Source: Candidatus Zixiibacteriota bacterium (GTDB lineage: Bacteria > Zixibacteria > MSB-5A5 > GN15 > JAAZOE01). From it: DNA of 64,000 bases. The position numbers were made by a program, and so were the translations under genes. Location of the stretch: assembly GCA_030668485.1 (NCBI GenBank), contig DAOUTW010000020.1:1-64000 (forward strand), written 5' to 3'. The notes below the pieces were generated by a model. The model saw nothing but the letters and a program-made list of their open reading frames with translations, searched no databases and was not told where the DNA came from. Shown piece by piece: positions 54,692 through 63,828 of this stretch. Positions within the stretch are counted from its first letter, which is position 1. Every line of letters starts with the position of its first letter.

Positions 54692-55387
54692 TCATAGCTG
54701 CTTGATAAAGTCAAAACGCTCGCTCTTAATACTGATTTTCTGAGATGATATATTAAGCACGGATATAGAGGCGGTGGTCGGGCCACCTTTGATGGCCTTA
54801 TAATCGATTGTACCGTCTACAATGGTTTTCTCGTCGAGTGGCGCCTTAATCGTGAGTTTTTGATTGAGCCCGGTTGATGGATCAACCCAGATGGTCAGTT
54901 CATCGCCAGCAGCAAGGACGCTTTTGCCATGGATTCTCTTCATCCCTGCCATATCGCCCATGCCATCCTGAAATGCGGCATTCTCGAAGAAGTCCACCAG
55001 CTGACCTTTGGACATGACAACATAGGAACCTTGCAGGCGTACTACCGCTTCGATCAGTTGGCTGAGTTCCTCCATCTTTTTCTTCTGTTTTTTCCCCCTC
55101 ACACCACGCTTTTTGTCAACATGAGATTCATTGCTTATTGTGGTATGCTGAAGTTTTCCTTTGGCGTCGAAACGTGCCTGAATAAGCATCGTCATCATCG
55201 GCTTTTCGTCCTTGGTGACCACCGTCCGCGTTTTCCAGCTGTAGGTCTTGAGCGCATCTGTATTCTTTTGCTGTACTTCAGAATATTTTAATGCGCGCTG
55301 GGCCGGATCGGTCTCCTGCGCTGTCACCGGGGACACAAATGCAAGTGCGAAGGCGATGACGATCATGACCTGTATTAAGTATTTCAT
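54692..55387 (-). CDS. Periplasmic protein with cluster-specific domain
   Basis: This 231-residue protein has a signal peptide (to V-T-A-Q-E). A helical region with a strongly basic loop (K-K-R-G-V-R-G-K-K-Q-K-K-K-M) follows, then beta strands. Its whole mature length is homologous to the C-terminal half of the protein at 43105. I know no named family. Two such proteins at the two ends of one cluster suggest a shared structural task in it. Confidence 0.7.
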   Translation of the reverse strand: MKYLIQVMIVIAFALAFVSPVTAQETDPAQRALKYSEVQQKNTDALKTYSWKTRTVVTKDEKPMMTMLIQARFDAKGKLQHTTISNESHVDKKRGVRGKKQKKKMEELSQLIEAVVRLQGSYVVMSKGQLVDFFENAAFQDGMGDMAGMKRIHGKSVLAAGDELTIWVDPSTGLNQKLTIKAPLDEKTIVDGTIDYKAIKGGPTTASISVLNISSQKISIKSERFDFIKQL

Positions 55388-55439
55388 ATCAAATTCTCCT
55401 CAATCTGATTTACCCAAGATGTTCATCTTTCCTGCATCT

Positions 55440-56348
55440 TTAGAAGAACCATCGGAACCCTACCTCAGTGGTAAATTCACGATCTGTGGACTCTGAATTA
55501 TCAATTCCCCATCCGGGTTTGATATATGCGATTCTGCCCGGTGCCAGCATCTTGCCGAGCTCAACACCAATCCATAAGGAAAAATCTTCAGTCTCGAAAT
55601 CGTAGATTGGCTGAAATTCGGGCAGCAAAAAGAGCCCGCCCCACGGAGGACCCGGTTTCGTCAAGGGCTGCATTAAGTAAATCTTTCCGACGTACCGTGA
55701 TGTCTTCGGGCCGGGGTGCTCCCTATAAACATCAAAATAGTAAAGGTTCAATGCAGCGATGAATCCATGAAAAGGCGTATCGAAAATAAATCCGGCTATT
55801 GGGGCGAACAGAAGCGAATTGCCGGCTAACGCACTATCCGTTGCCGTGGGGAGAACAAAATCGGTACCGAGCAGCACATTAGGAATCCCGGTATAAATGA
55901 ACTTTATATCCACATCTCCAACGCCAATACCATCGGTACCCTCATCAACTCCCGGAATATCACTAAAATCACGATACTGCGCGAGCGGCAGTTCAAAGAA
56001 CATGCCCATCTTAGGGGCGAAGGGAACAGTGCCAGCGGCGGTCAGATCTTGTTGTATCATTCCGTTGTCCAGAGTCGTATATCGATAAAAGGGCGTCCAC
56101 TTGAGAGTAAAATCGCGCGGATCAGTTCCGGTCTTATTTCCTTCCACGGCCTTTTCTATCCTCTTCTCTTTAGCGGCCGCTTTTGTTTCTTCGTGTTTTT
56201 CTATCTGTTCTTGAGATACACCCGGTGTGTCCGGTTTTTCCTGGGCAACCGCCGCCGGTAGGCCAAGAAATGTGACCATCGCAACTGACAAAAAGACAAG
56301 AAGGAAACCGTCCAGCATCCGGTGTTTCAGTTTTTTTCTGCCTTTCAT
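55440..56348 (-). CDS. Outer-membrane barrel of the MetA-pathway/transporter type
   Basis: This 302-residue protein has a signal peptide (to about A-V-A-Q-E). A charged helical linker (K-H-E-E-T-K-A-A-A-K-E-K-R-I-E-K) is followed by a barrel that ends V-G-F-R-W-F-F. G-V-G-D-V-D-I-K-F-I-Y near 140 is typical of the phenol MetA-like transporter fold. The linker could span the periplasm or bind peptidoglycan. Nineteen bases separate it from the next barrel gene upstream. Confidence 0.72.
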   Translation of the reverse strand: MKGRKKLKHRMLDGFLLVFLSVAMVTFLGLPAAVAQEKPDTPGVSQEQIEKHEETKAAAKEKRIEKAVEGNKTGTDPRDFTLKWTPFYRYTTLDNGMIQQDLTAAGTVPFAPKMGMFFELPLAQYRDFSDIPGVDEGTDGIGVGDVDIKFIYTGIPNVLLGTDFVLPTATDSALAGNSLLFAPIAGFIFDTPFHGFIAALNLYYFDVYREHPGPKTSRYVGKIYLMQPLTKPGPPWGGLFLLPEFQPIYDFETEDFSLWIGVELGKMLAPGRIAYIKPGWGIDNSESTDREFTTEVGFRWFF

Positions 56349-56367
56349 TTTAAACCTCCATCAATTC

Positions 56368-57402
56368 TTAGTGTCCCTGCATAAGCTTCTCGGCGTTTAT
56401 GTTGTCCTTATTCCAGAGGTAGACAAACTGAAGCCGGCCGACACTTGTTTCCAGATTCTCATCGCCAAACACATTCGAGGTGAATTCCGTGCGTATCATG
56501 ACATTGTGCGTAACGCTATAATTCAGGGTGAAGCCGAGAATTCCGATATCGAGCTTGTCGCCTACCTCCAGAGTGTCCATTTTTGACTGGAAGCCTTGCT
56601 GGTAAAGCATATCCAACGAGCCAAAGAGGCCGGGGGCAAAATCGTGAGTCAGATGCGCCTCGAGTGAAAACAAGGGATCATTTTTCAATGTCTTTCCCAT
56701 AAAATCACAGTTATCAGCAAAGAGCCAGACGGAGGGAGTCAGTTCGAAACTCGACATGTAACCGGGAGAGAATACGCCGAAATGCCATTTGAAGGGAAGC
56801 GCGACACGGCCATACCAGCGGTTTAGCCCCAAGTTGATCAGCTTATCGTTGTCGTACTGACCCACTGGGAATGCGACCATCACCGCCGCATCGAGGCTAA
56901 CCGTCGGTTCGTAGTTCAGCATATCGACGTTGCTGATGAGCCTTGGGGTGCCGAAAAGATTAGTCACAAACTGTACACTGGGATCTGCAAACCCAGAGCT
57001 TGACTGGCTGAACGCTAAGTCGGGATCCATGCCCGGAGGCAAAAACTCCGATGGTACGCTAGCGTCTACGCTGGCGTTGACACTCCCCCCAATGACGTTA
57101 ACAGCCAGCACCGACGGTCGTCTGAACAACGTCATGTGGCGTGCCCAGGTACCGAAAAAGACGTTGGCGTCAATGTACGAATTCGGATAAATGTATTTGT
57201 CGGGCGCAAATGCCACCGAACCTGATGCTCCGATGTTCATGGACAGATACTGAAATGAGAACATTTGCGTTCCCGATCTTGTGTTCCAGTAGGCGCGAGC
57301 GCCATCGTCCTGGGCAAGAACAGGCACGGCAAACGATAAGATGCTGACCAGGGTTACAAGAAGGGCCAGCAAACGGGTATATCTGTTATTTTTTTTCATC
57401 AC
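56368..57402 (-). CDS. Outer-membrane transporter of the SphA/MetA type
   Basis: This 344-residue protein has a signal peptide (to P-V-L-A-Q-D). D-P-S-V-Q-F near 142 and V-A-F-P-V-G-Q-Y-D near 175, with the N-L-G-L-N-R-W-Y block, fit the phenol MetA-pathway transporter family, which forms outer-membrane channels for hydrophobic or aromatic solutes. It follows the sulfatase gene by nine bases and should be coexpressed. Confidence 0.8.
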   Translation of the reverse strand: MMKKNNRYTRLLALLVTLVSILSFAVPVLAQDDGARAYWNTRSGTQMFSFQYLSMNIGASGSVAFAPDKYIYPNSYIDANVFFGTWARHMTLFRRPSVLAVNVIGGSVNASVDASVPSEFLPPGMDPDLAFSQSSSGFADPSVQFVTNLFGTPRLISNVDMLNYEPTVSLDAAVMVAFPVGQYDNDKLINLGLNRWYGRVALPFKWHFGVFSPGYMSSFELTPSVWLFADNCDFMGKTLKNDPLFSLEAHLTHDFAPGLFGSLDMLYQQGFQSKMDTLEVGDKLDIGILGFTLNYSVTHNVMIRTEFTSNVFGDENLETSVGRLQFVYLWNKDNINAEKLMQGH

Positions 57403-57411
57403 TAACCCTCC

Positions 57412-59211
57412 TTATTTATTCATAGCTTCAAGAAGTTTTTGGTAGGGGATCGCTTCCATACCGCGAACGGGCGGGTAGTTATCAAACTCCGGCACCCGAT
57501 TGGGGAGCGCTTTACTCGCTTGCTCAAAGGGTGATCTTGCTCCAATGATTACCCCGTTCGTCTTTACGTACTCATCCCACAAAGCGATAAGCTCTGCCCT
57601 CTTCTCGGGGAACTTGTCGGAGAGGTCATACTGCTCACCCAGATCCTCGGCAAGGTTGAATAGCTGCCAATCTTCAGAGCCGAACGGTTCATATAGCCAG
57701 CTGATCTTCCAGTCACCCTGCCGAATCGCCCGGTTACCGAATAATTCCCATCCCAGCCAGTCTGCTGATGTTCGTGGTGATTGCGTCTTGCCTTCAAGCA
57801 TCCCTACCCATGACTTACCCTGTACAGGGGCAATTTCACGACCCTTGTAGGTAGAGGGATGCTGGATACCGGCCAGCTCCAGCACGGTTGGTGCGATATC
57901 CATTACATGGAGTACCGCCTCTTTGTTCCATCCGCCGGCGCCTTTCACGCCGGGGCCACTTACGATAAGCGGGGAGCGGGTACCGCCTTCTGCGAGCTGT
58001 CCTTTCCAAAGGCGAAAGGGAGTCATGGATACCTGTGCCCATGCCGGCCCGTATTCGGCGTAAGTGCCTTTCCGGCCAATGGAATTGTGCCCGTTTTCGG
58101 CAAAATTATTCATGGCGTGAAGAAATCCAAACGTTCCCGGTTGCCCTGCCATCATTCCTCTCAGGTCGTTTCCTTCAGCCCCGTTATCAGAGATGAAGAT
58201 AACGATGGTGTTGTCGTACTCACCTATCTCCTTCAGATAATCGAATACCCGCCCGATCTGATCGTCCATGTACTCAACCATTGCGGCATAGATTTCCATC
58301 TTCCGCCCCGACGCCACGCGCACCGCCGGCGCGAGTCCCGTGGACCGCGGCAGGAAAAAAGCGCGGTCAGCAGTATTGGCGCCTTTATCTACGATGCCAA
58401 GTTCCTGCATCCGCGCCAGGCGCTGGTGTCGGATACCATCCCAGCCTTCGTCATAGCGGTTCTTATACCGGCGTAACCATTCATCCGGCACTTGAAGCGG
58501 GCCGTGGGGGGCCGTATAGGCCATGTAGGCAAAGAAGGGCTTGCCGTCTGCGCGCCCTTCTTCAATGAACTGGAGAGTCTTGTCGGTGTAGGTCCTCGAC
58601 GAGTAAAAATTCTTGGGCAGTTTCTTGACGGGGCGACCGTCTTCTGTATACGGCATTTTTGGTATCTGCCACTCAATATTCCAACCGTTGTTGAAGTGGC
58701 TGCCACCGCCGACAAGGGTCGAGAAATCACGCTCAAAACCGCGAGCGTGTGGGATTTGGTTCGGTTTCATACCCAAATGCCATTTACCGGCCATGTAGGT
58801 GTGATAGCCATTGTCACTCAGAATCTCGGCGACCGAAGCTACACGCTCGTTGAGCGCACCCTCGTATCCGGGCTGGCCCACCTGGTTAGGAGCTGCCAAT
58901 TCACCCATGTTACCCAGGCCGGCAACATGGTTGTCCGTTCCGGAAAGCAGCATGGACCGGGTGACTGAGCATGTCGGGCTCACATAAAAGTTGGTGTAGC
59001 GTACACCACTATTCGCCAGATTGTCCAATACCGGCGTGTTGATCTCACCTCCGTAACACCCCATGTCCGAGTAGCCCATGTCATCGGCCACAATTAGGAG
59101 GATATTGGGTCTCTTGCCCTCCTGGGCGGCCACATCGGCTGCTGTAAAACCGATGGCGAATCCCACAAGCAACAAGGCTGTGAATGAGATTGTCAATGGA
59201 TTATTTTTCAT
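57412..59211 (-). CDS. Arylsulfatase with unusual active-site motif
   Basis: GGAGGAG before ATG 59211 sets the start; the product has 599 residues and a signal peptide. Metal ligands are at A-D-D-M-G (near 42), with further D-N-G and H ligands (G-K-W-H-L-G). The formylglycine site, normally C-x-P-x-R, reads C-S-V-T-R here (Cys81), so the proline is replaced by valine. The protein would cut sulfate from sulfated aromatics or sugars in the periplasm if matured. It is the first gene of the long minus-strand cluster. Confidence 0.9.
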   Translation of the reverse strand: MKNNPLTISFTALLLVGFAIGFTAADVAAQEGKRPNILLIVADDMGYSDMGCYGGEINTPVLDNLANSGVRYTNFYVSPTCSVTRSMLLSGTDNHVAGLGNMGELAAPNQVGQPGYEGALNERVASVAEILSDNGYHTYMAGKWHLGMKPNQIPHARGFERDFSTLVGGGSHFNNGWNIEWQIPKMPYTEDGRPVKKLPKNFYSSRTYTDKTLQFIEEGRADGKPFFAYMAYTAPHGPLQVPDEWLRRYKNRYDEGWDGIRHQRLARMQELGIVDKGANTADRAFFLPRSTGLAPAVRVASGRKMEIYAAMVEYMDDQIGRVFDYLKEIGEYDNTIVIFISDNGAEGNDLRGMMAGQPGTFGFLHAMNNFAENGHNSIGRKGTYAEYGPAWAQVSMTPFRLWKGQLAEGGTRSPLIVSGPGVKGAGGWNKEAVLHVMDIAPTVLELAGIQHPSTYKGREIAPVQGKSWVGMLEGKTQSPRTSADWLGWELFGNRAIRQGDWKISWLYEPFGSEDWQLFNLAEDLGEQYDLSDKFPEKRAELIALWDEYVKTNGVIIGARSPFEQASKALPNRVPEFDNYPPVRGMEAIPYQKLLEAMNK

Positions 59212-59471
59212 TATACTCTCCTCCTCTTGTAGAGGCAAAGTTTATGGTTTTCGAATTAGTATATCTTTTCCTTTCGATGAGTAGATGACATGCGGTCAAC
59301 TCAATCGAATTGGAAGTCAGAAAATTGCTAGATTGCCTGATTGAAATTCGTTTTCCCATCTTAGGTTTCCATCCTGCTTTATCTTCCCTTTTATGTTTTT
59401 GTCAAGTGAACCGTTGGGCCGACCTCCGCGCCCAGGCAAATCCTTCTTTGAAAGATCAGACTCGGATTTAT

Positions 59472-59735
59472 TCAATATTCTCCAGTTGTGTCGTCGAGGA
59501 GCAACTGAATAAACGGTGAAGCCCTGCGGATTTCCGCTCCCTTCTCACCCAGCGCCCGAATGAAGTCGATTCCCGCGGAGTCAAGGGACCGCAGGTTTGA
59601 GAGATCCAATACAAATGCATCCTTAATCTGATCACACGCCTCTCTAAGCTGTGTGACCGCGGCCCGGGAAAGTCGCCCGGTGATGAAAACAACGGTTACC
59701 GGACCCTCGGATGCGATGTCTATGCGGATTTCCAC
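59472..59735 (-). CDS. STAS-domain anti-sigma factor antagonist
   Basis: This 87-residue single STAS domain begins with a GTG start (M-E-I-R-I-D). The phosphorylatable serine is in L-R-S-L-D-S-A-G-I (Ser53), as in SpoIIAA/RsbV. These proteins bind anti-sigma kinases when unphosphorylated. No anti-sigma kinase is in the window. The RsbU-like phosphatase at 35529 is a candidate for reactivating it. A sigma-54 promoter ends only about five bases from the GTG start. The leader would therefore be extremely short, unless the true start or TSS differs. Confidence 0.85.
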   Translation of the reverse strand: MEIRIDIASEGPVTVVFITGRLSRAAVTQLREACDQIKDAFVLDLSNLRSLDSAGIDFIRALGEKGAEIRRASPFIQLLLDDTTGEY

Positions 59736-59750
59736 GATGCGAATAGTATT

Positions 59751-59766
59751 ACAAAATGCGTGCCAG
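59751..59766 (-). promoter_or_regulatory. Sigma-54 promoter, copy 2
   Basis: Minus strand CTGGCACGCATTTTGT: GG, ten bases, GT, identical in the core to the copy at 38557-38572. It points to the STAS gene. Confidence 0.7.
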
Positions 59767-59866
59767 TGGACGCGGATGCTTGCGCATCTTGGTTATCTTA
59801 TTGTTAACGTGTAAGTTATACCGATAGCATATAATGACTATGAGGACTGGTCAGGTTATGGCGGCC

Positions 59867-59921
59867 GATATTTCGGTCGGCATGAAACATATTTTCGGCC
59901 ATTCTGGTTGACATTTCGGCC
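59867..59921. promoter_or_regulatory. Triple activator-binding sites, copy 2
   Basis: GATATTTCGGTC (59867), CATATTTTCGGCC (59888) and GACATTTCGGCC (59910), spaced 21 and 22 bases exactly as in copy 1. They lie 100-170 bases upstream of the sigma-54 promoter and just before the activator gene, so the activator may also control itself. Confidence 0.7.
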
Positions 59922-59967
59922 AACGTGCTGCATTAACGTGCCGTATTAATGCATAGGAGCAAAAAAT

Positions 59968-62610
59968 ATGAATGAGAAAAAAAGAAAGTCGGGCGAGCGT
60001 TCTCGCTTCTACCCTCTTGTCCAGGAAATCACGGCTCGGCTCGTCAGTGCCCGGGGTGAAGAAATCGATGCGGCGGTGGATGATTGCCTGGCGTGGATGG
60101 GGGAACATTTCGGTGTCGGTGCTGTCTCGTTGGGAGGAATCACAAAGTCGGGTGAACTTACGCCTGCGCTGCGAGTATGGGGCGGATTACCTCGAATTGA
60201 CAAGAGTCTGGCCCTCGACCCCTCTCCCGGGCCGGAGATGGCAGCTCAATTTGCCCGCGAAGGATCGTTTATTTACGGTCGACTTGAAGATCTCGATGAA
60301 TTTCCCCAGTATCGCGATCACACCCGGCGGATGGGCGCCGCGGCAGCGGTATTCTGGGCACACCGTGATATGGGATCTTATGTAGAAGGAATGGCGATTT
60401 CTTCTCCTGATCCCAAGGTCTGGCCGGACGACATCGTCGAGCGCCTTGCTACCATCGGCGGGGTTCTTTTCAACGCTCTTTACCGCCGGCGGGCAGAGAT
60501 GGAAGCAGAGCGACTGCGGGTGTTCGAACACTTTGTCTCCGAGACCGCCTCCAAGTTTGTTCACCTGCCTACCGAACAAGTTGATGGGGAGATCGAAAAG
60601 GTTCTGGGGCGGATTTGCGAGTGCGTAGATGCCGATATGGTTACTACCCTATATTGGAAAGATGAGAAGAGGATGGAGTTCACCGTGAGCCATGAATGGC
60701 ATGCCAGTTCCATCGACGCGCCTTTCCATCGCGGCACCATTATTCCTGCTGATTCATGGCTGACCGCGCGCCTGAAGGATGCCAATGCTGTCGTCATCTC
60801 TAATCTGGACGAATTTCCGCCTGAAGCGGCGAGCGTGCGGGAAACATGTGTCCAACTCGGACTTTGGTCAATATTATGGGCACCTTTCTCAACCCCACGT
60901 GGCCTTCAGGGTTATTTGGCTATAGGTACGATCAACCGCCCGGGATCATGGTCGGAAGATGTTATATCACTACTTGGTCTTGTGGGAAATGTCTTCGCCA
61001 GCGCACTGGAACGCCGGAAGGCAGAACTGGAAACAAAGCGACTGCAGATGTTCGAACACGTTGTCTCCGAGGCTACCTCCAGGTTTGTTTACCTGCCCAC
61101 CGACCAAGTTGATGGGGAGATCGAAAAGGTCCTGGGGCAGGTCTGCAAGTGTATAGATGCTGATATAGCCAACCTCCTTTATTGGAACGATCAGAAGAAA
61201 ACTGCGTTCACTGTTAGCCACGAGTGGGTCGCCAGTGCCATCGACGGGCCCTCCTTTCGCGGTACTGTTATTTCTGATGAATATCCCTGGCTGGCCGCGC
61301 GCTTAAGAGAGGGAAAAGCTATCCTCATCTCTGAACCGGACGATCTTCCGCCTGAAGCGGCGAGAGAGCGGGAAGCATTTGAGCGAATTGGCCTTCGGTC
61401 GATTATATATGCCCCTTTTTTGGCCTCGCATGGTCTTCAGGGTTATGTGGCACTGCATACGGTCAACCGTCCGGGATTATGGCCGGAGGGCGTGGCATCA
61501 CAGCTTGGTCTAATGGGAAATGTCTTCGCCAGCGCCATGGAACGACGGCAGGCGGACATCGAATTGGAGCAGGCATACAATGAGATCCGGAAACTCAAGG
61601 ATCACATTGAGGCCGAGAACATTACCTTGCGGGAGGAAATCAAAGATTCCTTTACAGAGAACGAACTTATTGGTAAGAGCCACACTTTCCGCACCGTTCT
61701 CCATCAGGCGGAACAGGTGGGATGTACAGATTCGACTGTGCTCCTACTGGGCGATACCGGAACCGGTAAGGGCCTCATTGCCCGCAGAATCCACCAGCTG
61801 AGTGGGCGTAAAGATCGTTTACTGGTAACCGTGAACTGTGCGGCACTTCCTGCCGCGCTGATCGAGAGCGAGCTATTTGGGCACGAAAAGGGAGCTTTTA
61901 CGGGAGCGACTGAACGAAAGATCGGCCGCTTCGAACTGGCAGATGGTGGTACGATCTTTCTCGACGAGGTCGGCGATCTACCCCTCGAGCTCCAGGCCAA
62001 ACTGCTCAGGGTTTTACAGGATCAGGAATTCGAGCGACTGGGATCATCGACCACAATGACTGTGGATGCGCGGGTCATGGCCGCCACCAACCGGGATCTC
62101 GACCAGTTGATCTCGCGGGGAGCGTTCAGGACTGATCTGTATTACCGGTTGGGCGTTTTTCCGATTCGAATTCCCCCGCTTCGTGAACGCCGCGATGATA
62201 TTCCCTTACTCGTTTGGTTCTTTATCACAAGTTTGCAGACCCGACTGGGAAAGACATTCAAAACGATTCCCACAACGGTGATGGATGCCCTGATCTCGTA
62301 CGATTGGCCGGGCAACGTAAGGGAACTTCGGAATGTAATTGAGCGCGCCATGATATTATCACCGGGCTCTGAGCTGGAACTCAAGGATATCTTGCCTGTA
62401 ACCCGAAAAGGGACGGGCGCATCCACACGAACAAGTGAAGGTCCCGATGCAAGCCTTGAAGAGGTTGATCGCGCTCACATTATAAGTGTGCTGGAGGATT
62501 GCAGCTGGAGAGTCCGTGGAGAAGATGGTGCGGCCGAACGCCTCGGGCTCAAGCGATCGACGTTGCAGTCTCGGATGCAAAAGCTTGGGATACGTCGGCC
62601 TACGAATTGA
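59968..62610 (+). CDS. Sigma-54-dependent activator with three GAF-like domains
   Basis: This 880-residue protein has three GAF-like sensory domains (about 20-170, 195-350 and 375-525). The last two are near-copies, each with F-V[16 protein letters not shown]. The AAA+ domain has Walker A G-D-T-G-T-G-K-G (near 596) and the sigma-54 contact loop G-A-F-T-G-A (near 641). The C-terminal Fis-type HTH ([15 protein letters not shown]) should bind the ATATTTCGG sites. It is divergent from the STAS gene. GAF ligands may be aromatic compounds, as in XylR-like activators, but this is not shown. Confidence 0.92.
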   Translation: MNEKKRKSGERSRFYPLVQEITARLVSARGEEIDAAVDDCLAWMGEHFGVGAVSLGGITKSGELTPALRVWGGLPRIDKSLALDPSPGPEMAAQFAREGSFIYGRLEDLDEFPQYRDHTRRMGAAAAVFWAHRDMGSYVEGMAISSPDPKVWPDDIVERLATIGGVLFNALYRRRAEMEAERLRVFEHFVSETASKFVHLPTEQVDGEIEKVLGRICECVDADMVTTLYWKDEKRMEFTVSHEWHASSIDAPFHRGTIIPADSWLTARLKDANAVVISNLDEFPPEAASVRETCVQLGLWSILWAPFSTPRGLQGYLAIGTINRPGSWSEDVISLLGLVGNVFASALERRKAELETKRLQMFEHVVSEATSRFVYLPTDQVDGEIEKVLGQVCKCIDADIANLLYWNDQKKTAFTVSHEWVASAIDGPSFRGTVISDEYPWLAARLREGKAILISEPDDLPPEAAREREAFERIGLRSIIYAPFLASHGLQGYVALHTVNRPGLWPEGVASQLGLMGNVFASAMERRQADIELEQAYNEIRKLKDHIEAENITLREEIKDSFTENELIGKSHTFRTVLHQAEQVGCTDSTVLLLGDTGTGKGLIARRIHQLSGRKDRLLVTVNCAALPAALIESELFGHEKGAFTGATERKIGRFELADGGTIFLDEVGDLPLELQAKLLRVLQDQEFERLGSSTTMTVDARVMAATNRDLDQLISRGAFRTDLYYRLGVFPIRIPPLRERRDDIPLLVWFFITSLQTRLGKTFKTIPTTVMDALISYDWPGNVRELRNVIERAMILSPGSELELKDILPVTRKGTGASTRTSEGPDASLEEVDRAHIISVLEDCSWRVRGEDGAAERLGLKRSTLQSRMQKLGIRRPTN

Positions 62611-62742
62611 TTGTAATGCCGGATCGAAATGTCCCGGGAGTTACTGGTTGATTAGTTGGTCACTTTACCAATAGGAATCAGAGTAGTTCGAATTTTCTCA
62701 CCATTTCAGGTTAACAACCATAACTTCTTAATTGACTGAAGA

Positions 62743-63117
62743 TTGCGCCAATTGGCCGGAGATCACTCAAGGTTAAAAAGTTGCGAAATTCGTCCAATTG
62801 TCGGTTCCATAGTGGCTGTAATAATTGTCTTGATAATGTATGCCCTGACTATCGGGGCTTCTATCAATTTGCTTTGGCTATTTCTTGCATTAATGGCGGT
62901 TCAGGTGTTTTTCGGAAATATCCTTGAGCCGAAAATTGCTGGTAAGCGTTTGAATATGTCACCAATCCTGATTGTTATCAGCCTGTATGTTTGGGGTTGG
63001 ATCTGGGGAGTGGTTGGAATGTTCTTGCCGGTACCATTGACAATCGTTATTTTGATATTAATCAAGCATCTGGGACCGGAGAAGACACCTGTGTCAGCTG
63101 TATCGGAGAAAATTTAG
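62743..63117 (+). pseudogene. C-terminal relic of an AI-2E-family transporter
   Basis: About 90 residues with N-I-L-E-P-K-I-A-G-K-R-L-N-M-S-P and W-G-W-I-W-G-V-V-G-M match the end of the PerM/AI-2E exporter family (about 350 residues). A stop lies directly upstream in frame and no N-terminal part is found, so the gene is a remnant. It precedes an intact lipoprotein gene. Confidence 0.7.
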
Positions 63118-63146
63118 AGGCGAAAAACCTTAAGACTGGAGAATTA

Positions 63147-63788
63147 ATGATGAAGAAACGAAATGTGGTTTTTCTTTTGCTTACAAGTGCAGCGCTGATG
63201 CTACAACTTGGATGTGCAGGTAGTGTATCACTTACCAGCGTATGGACTAATCCTGAATATACCGGCCCACCAGCAAAGAAAATCCTGGTTGTGGGGTTGG
63301 CTCAGAAACTTCAAATCCGTAGAGTTTTTGAACACCAATTGAGGTTTGAATTTGCGTCGCGAGGCGTTGACGCCGAGGCCTCGATTGATGGCATGCCAGA
63401 TGATGCCAAACTCGATAAACAGGCTTTTGCAGAATATTTCGGCGACAGGAATATCAATGCTGTTCTTGTAACCGGCCTGGTTAGTGCAGATACCACAAAA
63501 GAATACACCCCTGGCGCGTCCTACGTTGCGCCAGCAGTGCATACCACCTGGTATGGGTACTATGACGGTGTTTATGCTGTGCATCATGAACCCGGGTACT
63601 GGACTCAAAATACCCAGTTTGTACTGGAATCCAGTCTATACGATGTCGCCAGCGAAAAATTAGTCTGGCGAGGTATGTCCAAAGCGGTGAATCCGGAAGA
63701 TGTCATGGAAATCATTGAGGATCTCAGCAAGACACTGGTCAACCGCTTAGGTCAAGATGGCCTCGTGACGCTTAAGGAAGAGGAATGA
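63147..63788 (+). CDS. DUF4136-like lipoprotein
   Basis: GGAG five bases before ATG 63147 sets the start, with a second ATG following. The 213-residue protein has lipobox L-G-C-A (near 23) and ends with a DUF4136-like strand block (L-E-S-S-L-Y-D-V-A-S-E-K-L-V-W-R-G). An internal loop is rich in Tyr and His (W-Y-G-Y-Y-D-G-V-Y-A-V-H-H-E-P-G-Y). It is a distant relative of the lipoprotein at 49528. The role is unknown. Confidence 0.75.
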   Translation: MMKKRNVVFLLLTSAALMLQLGCAGSVSLTSVWTNPEYTGPPAKKILVVGLAQKLQIRRVFEHQLRFEFASRGVDAEASIDGMPDDAKLDKQAFAEYFGDRNINAVLVTGLVSADTTKEYTPGASYVAPAVHTTWYGYYDGVYAVHHEPGYWTQNTQFVLESSLYDVASEKLVWRGMSKAVNPEDVMEIIEDLSKTLVNRLGQDGLVTLKEEE

Positions 63789-63828
63789 TGTTTATCACAA
63801 AGGCTTCCGAATCGAATAGGTGATTACG

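Noticed and set aside
59901-59945. A second sigma-54 promoter (CGGCACG...) facing the STAS side
   Set aside because: The spacing between the GG and GC elements is nine instead of ten bases, so it does not fit the consensus.
61010-61160. Misassembly in the activator gene
   Set aside because: The two similar GAF-coding segments differ at many positions throughout, which points to true duplication and not an assembly artefact.
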